Shown: positions 24,752-33,520 of the stretch, piece after piece
How positions within the stretch are numbered: position 1 is the first letter of the stretch
Layout: each line of letters starts with the position of its first letter
Program-made: the position numbers and the translations under genes
Assembly: GCA_015492495.1 (NCBI GenBank)
Contig: WGEY01000074.1
Span: 1-33,520 of the forward strand
DNA from: Deltaproteobacteria bacterium
GTDB taxonomy: Bacteria > Desulfobacterota > GWC2-55-46 > DRQE01
Direction of reading: 5' to 3'
Length of the DNA: 33,520 bases
The notes under the pieces: generated by a model
The model's input: the letters and a program-made list of their open reading frames with translations, nothing else
The model's database searches: none
Told to the model about the DNA's origin: nothing

Positions 24752-25958
24752 GGCCGCCCCCGTTTAATCCAGCATGAAGGTCAGCGAGCAGCCTTTTCAC
24801 ATTAGGCCACCGGTACGCCATCTGGCCAACACCGGCATAACCCTTCCACTGATCCCTCGCCCGAGAATTCGTGAAGCGAGACCGTACGCCCTTAAGCTGT
24901 CGTTCGCGCGAGCTTACAATATTTCTGCACTCGACATCATCGGTCACGTCGCCCCCGGTAGCTCGAACACGACGGATCCAAGCTGTAACAAATTCTTTTG
25001 TCCGCCTGGTGATGGTGTGCCCTCTTCCGATTATCAACTCCCATAAACCTTCAAGAGGAAGATCCCGTCTTTGGCAGTTCAGCAGCCGGGCCTTCCACTC
25101 GACCAAATTATCGCGGTGCTCTTTCTTTAGTTTCTTCCGGCCGGCTAGTTCCGCCAGCATAAGGTTGTACAGGAATGCTGCCCCATGCATGATAGTTGAA
25201 AAGAATTCCGCATAGTTCAGAATCTCTTTATGTTCTCTTGAAAACCCCCCGCAATCAGGATGCTGCCACGGAAAATCGCATTCAACAGGTTTAAAGCTCA
25301 GTGCTAAATGAGCTAAAAGGCTCTCCTTCTGGGATTTCAGAATGCGATCCAGCAGAAAGCTTGCTTCGTCCGGCTCCAGATTAAAGCTTAGGCCTTCGAT
25401 CTTATCGGGGAAGCCGTCAGGGGGTTCAGGTAGTCGCGGATGCCATGTGAGGGTTTCAGACTCTGTAAAGTCGTCTTCCTCGTACCGACCTCGGATAGAA
25501 TCACGACGCCGGTATACTTCGTCAATATAGCGATGATACTCATCCTGGGAACAGGATACCAAGCGAATACCCCAAACTCCCAGCCCGTTCCAGTAGACAG
25601 AACTGGGTAATCGCTTCAGAGCCTTCCCCGCAACTCTGCCAAAGATTCCTGCCTGATCCTCGTTTTCCAACAATGGTTCAACCAGAGCCATTTCCATCTG
25701 ACGCGCTTTGATTGCAAAGTGAGGTGGCGCGATTCGCTTTCTTTCCAGTTCACGGTAGACCCATGGAACGAACAGCATGTACCGCAGTCTGGTCTGGATG
25801 GTACTAGTGCCTGGAAACAGCGTATCAGCAAACGAATCCCTAATCGCGCCCAGGCCAAGTTCATCCCGACTCTCCTTCTCCTGGAAGAGCGAGAGGATGC
25901 GTAACGCTCTATCTCGAGCAGTTGGATCATGGTCTATCCATGTCAAGGTAGACGGCAT
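24738..25958 (-). CDS. DUF6361-family protein
   Basis: 406 residues. The N-terminus carries the DUF6361 pattern: TWIDHDP, RDELGLGAIRDSFAD, LFPGTSTIQTRLRY and MLFVPWVYRELE. No catalytic motif, membrane segment or zinc site is evident; the C-terminal third is basic. The function is not known to me. The conserved part resembles a recognition or scaffold domain more than an enzyme, but that is inference. ATG 25958 follows AAAGGT at a 6-base spacing. It is first in the three-gene operon. The spacer upstream (25959-26120) has TATAAT at 26113-26108 on this strand but no convincing -35. Confidence 0.8.
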   Translation of the reverse strand: MPSTLTWIDHDPTARDRALRILSLFQEKESRDELGLGAIRDSFADTLFPGTSTIQTRLRYMLFVPWVYRELERKRIAPPHFAIKARQMEMALVEPLLENEDQAGIFGRVAGKALKRLPSSVYWNGLGVWGIRLVSCSQDEYHRYIDEVYRRRDSIRGRYEEDDFTESETLTWHPRLPEPPDGFPDKIEGLSFNLEPDEASFLLDRILKSQKESLLAHLALSFKPVECDFPWQHPDCGGFSREHKEILNYAEFFSTIMHGAAFLYNLMLAELAGRKKLKKEHRDNLVEWKARLLNCQRRDLPLEGLWELIIGRGHTITRRTKEFVTAWIRRVRATGGDVTDDVECRNIVSSRERQLKGVRSRFTNSRARDQWKGYAGVGQMAYRWPNVKRLLADLHAGLNGGGHVES

Positions 25959-26120
25959 TTGGCAAACCTTTGTTGTCCTCTTCGGGAATCGGGAGAAAAA
26001 CCCTCGCCTTTAGTACGCCCGCAGGGCCGAAAGTAAATTTCTCAGGGGGATGTAATAGACGTGCGGATTTTAAGGTGCGTACCCGTTTTGCAGGTTTTGG
26101 CGGCTGGATTATAGAGGTTT

Positions 26121-26349
26121 TTAAGCCGCAACGTACTGACGGACATCCACCTGGACACCCTTTTTTGCCGCCTCTTCCGCTGTGCTCATGAGCCGTGCCG
26201 TAACCTCCTCAACCCACCTATGCTTCTCCGCGGTTTGAGCAGACCTCCGCAGGGACACCCTTGATAACCAGGGTCATCTCACCTCGCTCAAGGATAACCG
26301 TTGCCTTGCCGGGCTTGGTTTCACCATTTTTACAGATTACGCACATCAT
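26121..26349 (-). pseudogene. Decayed YgiT-type zinc-finger antitoxin gene
   Basis: From ATG 26349 the frame gives MMCVICKNGETKPG, then TVILERGEMTLVIKGVPAEV and CSNRGEA, and stops at TAG (26220-26218) after 43 residues. YgiT-type proteins have two CxxC zinc sites. The first is intact (C3, C6), but the second reads C37-x-x-R40, a single-base TGC to CGC change. Shifting frame by one at 26221 recovers the rest of the family (RWVEEV, then EEAAKKGVQVDVRQYVAA) down to TAA at 26121. A 2-base loss from GCATATAGG would explain it. The ATG overlaps the DUF4258 stop (ATGA), with GGAG upstream, the normal order of a toxin-antitoxin pair. Confidence 0.82.
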
Positions 26350-26612
26350 GGCTTCTTTCTCCTTTTAAAACCAAGCTCCCATTCATTAAGATCCGGCTCG
26401 TGTACCGTGACAATGATAGTTTCCTCGACGTTATCTGCTGCAACTACATGCAAGGGCCGTTTTCCGGACCATGTCAGGACCAGCCTGCTGGGATATGGCC
26501 TGTCATTATCATACTCTTCTATCACTTCACCTGTCAATAGTGCCTAACGCACGTCTTCACGGCTTATCCCGCACTCGAACATGCGCTGGATTGCATGGAT
26601 CCTGAAAACCAA
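26346..26612 (-). pseudogene. DUF4258 toxin-like gene interrupted by in-frame TAG
   Basis: Reading from about TTG 26612 gives VFRIHAIQRMFECGISREDVR, then TAG at 26546-26544, then ALLTGEVIEEYDNDRPYPSR and a C-terminus with RPLHVVAADN and TVHEPDLNEWELGFKRRKKP. Both halves match one continuous DUF4258 protein (His-Ala-x-x-Arg-Met helix, EEY..DRPYPS, PLHVV, W-x-x-x-FK-x-RK), so the TAG replaces a single residue. DUF4258 proteins are commonly paired with YgiT zinc fingers as toxin-antitoxin modules. The C-terminal part alone could start at TTG 26537, but it would lack the N-terminal helix. The remaining alternatives are a sequencing error or TAG readthrough. Confidence 0.8.
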
Positions 26613-26770
26613 CCTGTTTGAGGAGATGCTGGCTACAAAGAATTATTTGTCGCTTTGCTTTTTAAGACGGGTCTGTCGTGACAACCCCGTAACCCCGCCT
26701 TGCTTGCTGAAGGCGATACCCTGCTCCTTGGGCTGGAACGGACGTGTTCGGAGAGTAATTCTTAAAGTTC

Positions 26771-26856
26771 TGGCGGAGGGCAAGGGACTCGAACCCTCAA
26801 GGGCGTTAACCCGGCGGTTTTCAAGACCGCTGCCTTACCAATTAGGCTAACCCTCC
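26771..26856 (-). tRNA. tRNA-Ser (anticodon TGA)
   Basis: Class II tRNA: acceptor GGAGGGT with GCCCTCC, discriminator G, encoded CCA (26773-26771), D arm TAGCCTAATTGGTAAGGCA, anticodon stem GCGGT/ACCGC closing CTTGAAA (anticodon TGA), and a long variable arm GGGTTAACGCCC before GGGTTCGAGTCCC. It lies directly after serS on the same strand. Its 3' end faces the accessory island. Confidence 0.97.
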
Positions 26857-26913
26857 TTGCATGAAGATTCGCGGCAGGCCGGGGCCTCCGCGCAGAAGGC
26901 CCCATAAAAAACA

Positions 26914-28329
<1,416 letters not shown>

Positions 28330-28941
28330 TTAAACCTTTTTCCATCTCTTGTAAAGGTTGTTTTCAACGCCGAGGGAGTCGAGTACCTTGCCGACGACGA
28401 AACACACCATATCATCGACCGATGCGGGCCCGTGGTAGAAGGCGGGCATTGCGGGCAGTACGGTGACCCCCATCCTTGCGAGCTTCAGCATGTTTTCGAG
28501 GTGTATGGCATTCAAGGGGGTTTCCCTGGGCACAACGACCAGCCTGCCCCCTTCTTTCAGCATGCAGTCCGCGGCCCGTTCTATGAGGTTCGTTGATGCA
28601 CCCGAGGCGATCCTCGCCAGCGTACCCATGGAGCACGGGCAGATCACCATGGCCCTGTGCTGGGAGGATCCGCTCGCAAGCGGGGATGAAAGCTCGTCCG
28701 AGGGGGTGTAGGAGAGCGTGCCCTCGAGCCGTTCGGTTCCGTGCCGCTCGAGGTATCCCCTTATGATACCTGCCACGTCACCTCCCTTGCAGTCGACCCC
28801 GGCCTCCTCTTCAAGGAGCAGAAAACCGCAAGGGGAGATGAGCATATCCACACGATCCCCCCTCCTCAAAAGTTCCCCCACGAGCCTGAGCCCGTAGGCC
28901 GCCCCGCTTGCGCCCGTAAGCGCCACCGTATAAGAAGCCAA
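28330..28941 (-). CDS. ubiX: UbiX-family flavin prenyltransferase
   Basis: 203-residue flavoprotein that joins dimethylallyl phosphate to FMN to make prenyl-FMN, cofactor of UbiD-type decarboxylases. It shows VALTGASGAAYGLRL at the N-terminus, AMVICPCSMGTLARIASGAS, VVVPRETPLNAIHLENM and PAMPAFYHGP, all family signatures. No ATG is available near the N-terminus; TTG 28941 follows GGGAGG with a short spacer. No ubiD is seen in the window, so its client enzyme is elsewhere. It lies between degP and serS on one strand. Confidence 0.95.
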   Translation of the reverse strand: MASYTVALTGASGAAYGLRLVGELLRRGDRVDMLISPCGFLLLEEEAGVDCKGGDVAGIIRGYLERHGTERLEGTLSYTPSDELSSPLASGSSQHRAMVICPCSMGTLARIASGASTNLIERAADCMLKEGGRLVVVPRETPLNAIHLENMLKLARMGVTVLPAMPAFYHGPASVDDMVCFVVGKVLDSLGVENNLYKRWKKV

Positions 28942-29003
28942 AGACCCTCCCGTCGTTTAAAGGTTGTGCGGACAGGTCCCCTAGGACCGGCAGGCAGAAA
29001 TTT

Positions 29004-29027
29004 GCCCGGTACCAGGCGGTACCGGGC
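29004..29027. other. Perfect GC-rich palindrome between degP and ubiX
   Basis: GCCCGGTACC and GGTACCGGGC form a 10-base perfect stem with a 4-base loop just after the degP stop. No T-run follows on the minus strand, so at most it is a weak terminator or an mRNA-stabilising 3' hairpin. Confidence 0.6.
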
Positions 29028-29057
29028 CTGTAGACTCAGGGCTCTTTCCCCTGGATA

Positions 29058-30551
29058 TCATTCCTTCAGGTCTATCGCCACGTAAAGGACACTGGATCCT
29101 CTCCGGATGAGGAAGAGCACCACGTCTTTCTTCTTGAGGACCTCCTTGAGCCGGCGCTTGAACTCCCTGACATCCGACACAGGGCGCCGGTTCACCTCCT
29201 TGATGATGTCGCCGCGCCTGATACCGGCGTTTGCGGCCGGACTGCCGCGCCTTACGGTGTGAACCAGGACCCCGCTCGTTTCCTTGAGGTTGAACCTTTC
29301 CGCGAACTCCGGTGTGATGTCCTGGACGATGATGCCGAGCTTCTTGCCCGAGGCGAGCTCGTCGGCCTCTTCCACCCTGGCCTCCTTGTCCTCACGTTTC
29401 TTGCCGATCTTTACGAAGAGGACCTTTTCCTTGCCGTCCCTTATGACCTTGACCTTGACCTTCTTGCCCGGCGGTGTTGCGGCGACCGTTCTGGGCAGGT
29501 CGTTGAGCTCGCCTATCGGCTTGCCGTCGAACTCGATTATGATATCCCCGGGCTTTATGCCGGCCTTCTCCGCGGGATCGCCCGGTACGACCGAGGAGAC
29601 GAGCGCGCCCTTGATCTCCTTGAGCCCGAAGGACTGTGCCAGCTCCGGCGTCACATCCTGTATGGTGACACCGATCCAGCCCCTGGTGACCCTGCCCTCC
29701 TCCTTGAGCTGGACCAGGACCTCCTTCACCATGTTTATGGGGGTTGCGAAACCTATGCCCTGGCCGCCGGCGATTATGGCGGTGTTTATGCCCACGACCT
29801 CGCCCTTCTGGTTGAAGAGCGGTCCGCCGCTGTTACCAGGGTTGATGGACGCATCGGTCTGGATGAAGTTGTCGTAAGGGCCTGCGCCGATGACCCTGCC
29901 CTTCTGGCTCACTATCCCGGCGGTCACGGTGCCGCCCAGGCCGAAGGGGTTGCCTATGGCAAGCACCCACTCGCCTATCTCGAGCCGGTCCGAGTCGCCG
30001 AGGGTCGCCGCGGGCAGGTCCTCTCCGGCGTCTATCTTTATGAGCGCCACGTCGAGCTTGGCATCCTTGCCGATGACCTTGGCCTTGTACTCCTTCTTGC
30101 TGTTTGCGGAGAGCGTGACGATGATCTCGGTGGCGTTCTCGATGACGTGGTTGTTCGTGAGTATGTAGCCTTCCTTGTTTATTATGAACCCCGAGCCGAG
30201 GCTCTGCCTCTTGAACTCCCTCTCCCGGTCTCCGAAGAACCTGAAGAACTCGTCGCCGAAGAACTCCTCGAACGGTGTCCTGAACTCGGGGAACGGCACC
30301 ATGGGCCTCCCCTTGACCACCTGTGTCGTGGATATGTTGACCACCGTGGGCATGAGCCTCTTCGCCAGTGCGACGAACGACGGAAGCCCGGCGGAAGACA
30401 CCTCCTTTGCCGAAGGCTCCTTCCAGAAGTCCTGTGCGTCGGTCGGACCGATTATGTCGAGCCTTGTCGTGACCGCCACGCCCACAAAGACAGAGACGAG
30501 GGCCACGAGCACAAGCGTCTTTATTCCGAACCTTTTATGTTTCGTATCCAT
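29058..30551 (-). CDS. degP: DegP/HtrA-family periplasmic serine protease
   Basis: 497 residues. An N-terminal signal or anchor (about 10-27) directs it to the periplasm. The trypsin-like domain has the full triad: H135 (TNNHVI), D167 (LDVALI) and S241 (GNSGGP). Two PDZ domains follow (about 290-380 and 405-490), as in DegP/DegQ. It degrades or holds misfolded envelope proteins. A phenylalanine-rich loop (about 93-106) lies before the active site, as in many family members. The start ATG 30551 has no strong Shine-Dalgarno. It is downstream of hsp20 and the DUF1844 gene in a proteostasis operon. Confidence 0.96.
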   Translation of the reverse strand: MDTKHKRFGIKTLVLVALVSVFVGVAVTTRLDIIGPTDAQDFWKEPSAKEVSSAGLPSFVALAKRLMPTVVNISTTQVVKGRPMVPFPEFRTPFEEFFGDEFFRFFGDREREFKRQSLGSGFIINKEGYILTNNHVIENATEIIVTLSANSKKEYKAKVIGKDAKLDVALIKIDAGEDLPAATLGDSDRLEIGEWVLAIGNPFGLGGTVTAGIVSQKGRVIGAGPYDNFIQTDASINPGNSGGPLFNQKGEVVGINTAIIAGGQGIGFATPINMVKEVLVQLKEEGRVTRGWIGVTIQDVTPELAQSFGLKEIKGALVSSVVPGDPAEKAGIKPGDIIIEFDGKPIGELNDLPRTVAATPPGKKVKVKVIRDGKEKVLFVKIGKKREDKEARVEEADELASGKKLGIIVQDITPEFAERFNLKETSGVLVHTVRRGSPAANAGIRRGDIIKEVNRRPVSDVREFKRRLKEVLKKKDVVLFLIRRGSSVLYVAIDLKE

Positions 30552-30585
30552 TGATAGTGTCCTTGTGAAAAGGGGAAGGCTGCCC

Positions 30586-30936
30586 CTAACCGGCCTTTGC
30601 GCAGAACTTCATGCGAAGGTCGTAGAGGATGTTTTCGATGAGGGCCGACTCGGCCTCGGTAAGGTTTCCCTTTGTCTTCTCCTCAAGCATAGCGAGTATG
30701 TCGATGGTATGCCTGGCAAGCGTCCGGTTTACTTCTTTCTTTTTTGTCTCCGGGTTTTCTATCTCGCCGAGGTGCATGAGAGCGGATGTGGACAGGGAAA
30801 GGATAAAGGTGGAAAAGTCTGCCGGAGGAAGCGACTGCTCTTCCGGGCCAGGCTGCTCCCCTGTGCGGGCCTTCTCCGTACCGGCCCCTGCGGCGCCCTC
30901 GCCTTGTTTTTCTGTGGACCTCTTCTCTTCTTCCAT
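30586..30936 (-). CDS. DUF1844-family protein
   Basis: 116 residues from ATG 30936 (TTG 30948 would add four; neither has a clear Shine-Dalgarno). The first about 40 residues are charged and low-complexity (Glu, Gly, Pro). The rest is the DUF1844 helical domain: DFSTFILSLSTSALMHLGEI, TIDILAMLEEKTKGNLTEAE and a LYDLRM end. The family is widespread in Desulfobacterota and similar groups and its function is unknown. It sits between hsp20 and degP, which hints at a stress link but does not prove it. Confidence 0.88.
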   Translation of the reverse strand: MEEEKRSTEKQGEGAAGAGTEKARTGEQPGPEEQSLPPADFSTFILSLSTSALMHLGEIENPETKKKEVNRTLARHTIDILAMLEEKTKGNLTEAESALIENILYDLRMKFCAKAG

Positions 30937-30957
30937 GACCACGAACAAACCGGCAGG

Positions 30958-31404
30958 CTACTCTACATCCACCTTGATATGTCTCGAAACCGGTTCCTTT
31001 GCCTTGGGTGCGACTATCTCGAGCACGCCGTCACAGTAGCTCGCCTTCACACCGTTCTTGTCTATCACGGCCGGAAGGGTAAAGGTCCTCTGGAAGGTGC
31101 CGTAGGAGCATTCCATCCTGTGATAGTGCTCGTCTTCAAACTCCGTCCGGAGTTTCCTCTCGCCCCTGAGGCTCAGGACGTCGTCCTTTATCTCAACATC
31201 CACCCCGTCGATATCGATCCCGGGCAGTTCGATCTTCAGTATGACGGCATCGTCCGTCTCGTAGATGTCGGTAGGAGGAGACCACACGCACGTTGACGGC
31301 TCCTCAAGGCCCTCGCACATCGAGAGCGCCTCGTCGAATATGCGCGTGATCCTTTCCTGCAGGAAGAGAAGGTCCTTAAAGGGTGTTCTCTTAACAAAAG
31401 CCAA
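30958..31404 (-). CDS. Small heat-shock protein (Hsp20/alpha-crystallin)
   Basis: 148-residue ATP-independent chaperone that holds unfolding proteins. The alpha-crystallin domain covers about 40-140, from the IYETDDAVILKIELPGID strand through GTFQRTFTLP to the GVLEIVAPK segment, with basic C-terminal tail RHIKVDVE. The open frame extends to 31464, but the product is Hsp20-like only from TTG 31404 (LAFVKRTPFKDL), which is 8 bases after CAGGGAGG. It is first in the operon hsp20-DUF1844-degP-ubiX-serS. Its leader can fold over the Shine-Dalgarno. Confidence 0.93.
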   Translation of the reverse strand: MAFVKRTPFKDLLFLQERITRIFDEALSMCEGLEEPSTCVWSPPTDIYETDDAVILKIELPGIDIDGVDVEIKDDVLSLRGERKLRTEFEDEHYHRMECSYGTFQRTFTLPAVIDKNGVKASYCDGVLEIVAPKAKEPVSRHIKVDVE

Positions 31405-31452
31405 GCAAAGCCCCTCCCTGAGACGTAAGCGGGGTCTTAGGGTGCAGGGAAG
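31405..31452 (-). promoter_or_regulatory. Candidate RNA thermometer in the hsp20 5' UTR
   Basis: On the minus strand CTTCCCTG (31452-31445) can pair over eight consecutive bases, one of them G-U, with CAGGGAGG (31420-31413), the Shine-Dalgarno of hsp20. The 24-base loop has an inner TAAG/CTTA stem. Such Shine-Dalgarno sequestration upstream of a small heat-shock gene is how ROSE- and fourU-type thermometers work. A second pairing, GGGGTCT (about 31509-31503) with AGACCCC (about 31436-31430), could shape the UTR. The folding is by eye only. Confidence 0.5.
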
Positions 31453-31517
31453 TTCAGATCCCATGCGCCGGATAACCCGGCGGCAATATACGGGAAGTAC
31501 TCAGACCCCGTAACTTC

Positions 31518-31546
31518 ATGATATTTGATTTCTCGCCGCTTGTCAA
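31518..31546 (-). promoter_or_regulatory. Sigma70-type promoter of the hsp20-degP-serS operon
   Basis: On the minus strand TTGACA (31546-31541), a 17-base spacer, and TATCAT (31523-31518). Transcription would start about 31511, giving a 5' UTR of about 107 bases. I see no CIRCE element or sigma32-type CCCCAT box, so heat control may be post-transcriptional. Confidence 0.7.
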
Positions 31547-31559
31547 GAAAAGGGCTCGC

Positions 31560-33520
31560 TCAGACACCGGCCTTCTCCGCGACCCCGGTCCCGGCCTTTG
31601 ACAACACGACCTTGCCGTCGACCACGTCCACGACCACGGTGTCCTCCTCCCGGAACTCGCCCTCGAGGATCTTTGTTGCAAGGGGGTCCTGTATCTCGCG
31701 CTGCAGGAGCCTCTTAAGCGCCCTTGCGCCGTATGTCGGATCGTAACCCGTATCGGCAAAGTGCTCGCGGGCCCTGTCCGTGAGATCAAGTTTTATCTTC
31801 TTGTCCTTGAGGAGCTTCCTTATGCGTTCCACCTGGATGTCGACGATGTCCTTCATCTGTTTCCGCGTAAGCGGATGGAAGATTATCGTATCGTCGACCC
31901 TGTTGAGGAACTCGGGCTTGAATGTGCTGCGCAGGACCTCCATGACCCTCTGCCTTATCTCCTCGTAGTCCTTCTCCTCGAGCTCGGTTATGTACTGGCT
32001 GCCGAGGTTGGAGGTCATGATTATGACCGTATTCCTGAAGTCCACGGTCCTGCCGTGGCCGTCTGTGAGCCTTCCGTCGTCGAGTATCTGAAGGAGTATG
32101 TTGAACACCTCGGGGTGGGCCTTCTCTATCTCGTCGAAGAGAACCACCGAGTACGGCCTCCTCCTTACGGCCTCGGTCAGGTAGCCGCCTTCCTCGTATC
32201 CCACGTACCCCGGAGGAGCACCTATAAGCCGCGCCACGGTATGCTTCTCCATGAATTCGCTCATATCGAGCCTGACCATGGCCCGCTCGTCGTCGAAGAG
32301 AAACTCTGCAAGCGCCCTCGCGGTCTCGGTCTTTCCCACGCCTGTGGGGCCGAGGAAGATGAAGGATCCTATGGGACGGTTCGTATCCTGCAGCCCGGCC
32401 CTCGCCCTTCTGACCGCGTTGGCAACCTTCTGAAGGGCCTGGTCCTGGCCCACGACCCTCTTGCGCAGCTCGTCCTCCATCCTCAGGAGCTTCTCCCGTT
32501 CGCCCTCCATCATCCTTGACACGGGTATGCCGGTCCACTTGGAGACGACCTCCGCCACGTCCTCGGCGTCCACCTCCTCCTTGAGCATCCTCTGGGCGCC
32601 CTGGAGCTTTTCGAGCTCCTTCTGGTCCTCTGAAAAGGCCTTCTCGAGCTCGGCCAGGCGTCCGTACTTAAGCTCGGCGGCCCTGCCCAGGTCACCGGCC
32701 CTCTCTGCCTGCGCCGCCTGGACCTTGACCTCCTCTATCTCCTTCTTCCTCTTCCTTATGCGGTCTATTATCTCCTTCTCCTTCTTCCACTGAGCCTTGA
32801 GCACCTCGCTCTTGCCCCTGAGCTCCTCGAGCTCCTCCTCTATCTTCCGGAGCCTCTCCATGGACTGCTTGTCGGTCTCCTTCTTGAGCGCCTCGCGCTC
32901 TATCTCGAGCTGTATTATGCGCCTTTCGATTTCGTCTATCTCTGTGGGCATGCTGTCTATCTCTATCCTCAGGCGCGAGGCCGCCTCGTCTATGAGGTCT
33001 ATGGCCTTGTCCGGAAGGAACCTGTCGGTTATGTACCTGTTCGAGAGCGTGGCAGCCGCGACTATCGCGGAGTCGGCTATCCTCACGCCGTGGTGCACCT
33101 CGTAGCGCTCCTTGAGCCCCCGCAGTATGGCGATCGTGTCCTCCACCGACGGCTCGCCCACGTAGATGGGCTGGAACCTCCTCTCTAGCGCCGCGTCCTT
33201 TTCGATGTACTTGCGGTATTCATCGACGGTCGTTGCGCCCACGCACTTGAGCTCGCCCCTGGCGAGCGCGGGCTTGAGCATGTTGGAGGCGTCCATCGCG
33301 CCCTCGGCCGCCCCGGCCCCGACCAGTGTATGGAGCTCGTCTATAAAGAGGATCACCTCCCCGCCGGCGTCCGCTATCTCCCTCAGGAGCGCCTTGAGCC
33401 TGTCCTCGAACTCGCCGCGGTACTTGGTCCCGGCAATGAGCGCGCCCAGGTCCAGGGCAAGGAGCCTCTTGTCCTTGAGCGCATCCGGGACGTCACCCGC
33501 CACTATCCTCTGTGCAAGAC
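31560..33520 (-). CDS. clpB: ClpB disaggregase, N-terminal part beyond the window
   Basis: The frame is open to the window edge ([11 protein letters not shown] before the first in-frame GTG), so the N domain and first Walker A are missing. About 653 residues are visible. They include the first-ring Walker B ([19 protein letters not shown]), the long coiled-coil M domain that distinguishes ClpB from ClpA/C, the second-ring Walker [11 protein letters not shown], Walker [14 protein letters not shown], and the C-terminal small domain with [20 protein letters not shown]. ClpB dissolves aggregates with DnaK in the cytoplasm. It stops about 14 bases upstream of the hsp20 promoter, so disaggregase and small chaperone are neighbours. 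Confidence 0.97.
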   Translation of the reverse strand, partial: LAQRIVAGDVPDALKDKRLLALDLGALIAGTKYRGEFEDRLKALLREIADAGGEVILFIDELHTLVGAGAAEGAMDASNMLKPALARGELKCVGATTVDEYRKYIEKDAALERRFQPIYVGEPSVEDTIAILRGLKERYEVHHGVRIADSAIVAAATLSNRYITDRFLPDKAIDLIDEAASRLRIEIDSMPTEIDEIERRIIQLEIEREALKKETDKQSMERLRKIEEELEELRGKSEVLKAQWKKEKEIIDRIRKRKKEIEEVKVQAAQAERAGDLGRAAELKYGRLAELEKAFSEDQKELEKLQGAQRMLKEEVDAEDVAEVVSKWTGIPVSRMMEGEREKLLRMEDELRKRVVGQDQALQKVANAVRRARAGLQDTNRPIGSFIFLGPTGVGKTETARALAEFLFDDERAMVRLDMSEFMEKHTVARLIGAPPGYVGYEEGGYLTEAVRRRPYSVVLFDEIEKAHPEVFNILLQILDDGRLTDGHGRTVDFRNTVIIMTSNLGSQYITELEEKDYEEIRQRVMEVLRSTFKPEFLNRVDDTIIFHPLTRKQMKDIVDIQVERIRKLLKDKKIKLDLTDRAREHFADTGYDPTYGARALKRLLQREIQDPLATKILEGEFREEDTVVVDVVDGKVVLSKAGTGVAEKAGV

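Noticed and set aside
19773-25958. Assignment of the island as DISARM, Dpd or BREX
   Set aside because: Only the helicase and PLD classes are shared; no DUF1998 gene, methylase, dpdA, pglZ or brxC-type gene is present.
26346-26537. Intact 63-residue gene starting at TTG 26537
   Set aside because: Family sequence continues in the same frame upstream across a single TAG, so this is the C-terminal piece of a broken DUF4258 gene, and the TTG has no good Shine-Dalgarno.
26875-26905. GGGGCCT/AGGCCCC hairpin after serS as a terminator
   Set aside because: The T-run is on the upstream side in the direction of transcription, so the polarity is wrong for an intrinsic terminator.
29259-30554. 431-codon open frame antisense to degP
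   Set aside because: Shadow of degP, rich in Leu/Asp/Tyr repeats, with no domain or ribosome-binding site.

Overview
The window looks like part of a chromosome from a Gram-negative, probably anaerobic bacterium of the Desulfobacterota/Nitrospirota type. Reasons: a radical-SAM thiamine cluster with a HydG-like enzyme, gmhA (LPS heptose synthesis), an LptM-like lipoprotein, a periplasmic DsbC-like protein carrying a CXXCH motif, and GC-rich core genes that prefer AGG (Arg) and ATA (Ile). I cannot name the species. Both ends are cut inside genes: the HydG-like gene at base 1 and clpB at base 33520.

Layout. 1-5270 (+): a HydG/ThiH-type radical SAM gene, thiS, thiG, lgt, thiE and thiC, mostly with touching or overlapping ends. 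5305-6756 (-): a REC-GAF-GGDEF regulator. 6826-6900 (+): tRNA-Thr(CGT) with its own promoter and a bidirectional terminator. 7025-15025 (-): a long amino-acid/envelope operon, gmhA, a deoxyhypusine-synthase-like gene, argH, an LptM-like lipoprotein, lysA, dapF, dapA, dapB and a DsbC-like isomerase. It completes meso-DAP/lysine synthesis and contributes to arginine and LPS synthesis. About 510 bases without a gene precede it; they hold a composite of palindromic dispersed repeats between a good promoter and gmhA. 15537-19084 (-): an M29 aminopeptidase, a TIGR01212 radical SAM protein and RqcH/NFACT. 19250-19734 (+): a strong promoter, a structured leader or small RNA ending in an intrinsic terminator, and an 89-residue protein of unknown function.

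19773-26612 (-) is an accessory island with lower GC and different codon use. It holds a tightly overlapping three-gene operon (DUF6361 protein, two-HKD phospholipase-D-family protein, about 1059-residue SNF2-like helicase), which is a good candidate for an uncharacterised anti-mobile-element defence system. Upstream of it is a decayed toxin-antitoxin pair: a DUF4258 gene broken by TAG, and a YgiT-type zinc-finger gene with a lost Cys and a frameshift. The island abuts the 3' end of tRNA-Ser(TGA), a classic integration position, but I saw no integrase or att repeat.

26914-33520 (-): serS, ubiX, a DegP/HtrA protease, a DUF1844 protein, hsp20 and clpB. The hsp20 transcript has a sigma70-type promoter and a 5' UTR whose Shine-Dalgarno can pair with an upstream segment, a candidate RNA thermometer. 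Shorter gene-free stretches (19085-19249, 25959-26120, 26613-26770) show nothing I can name.
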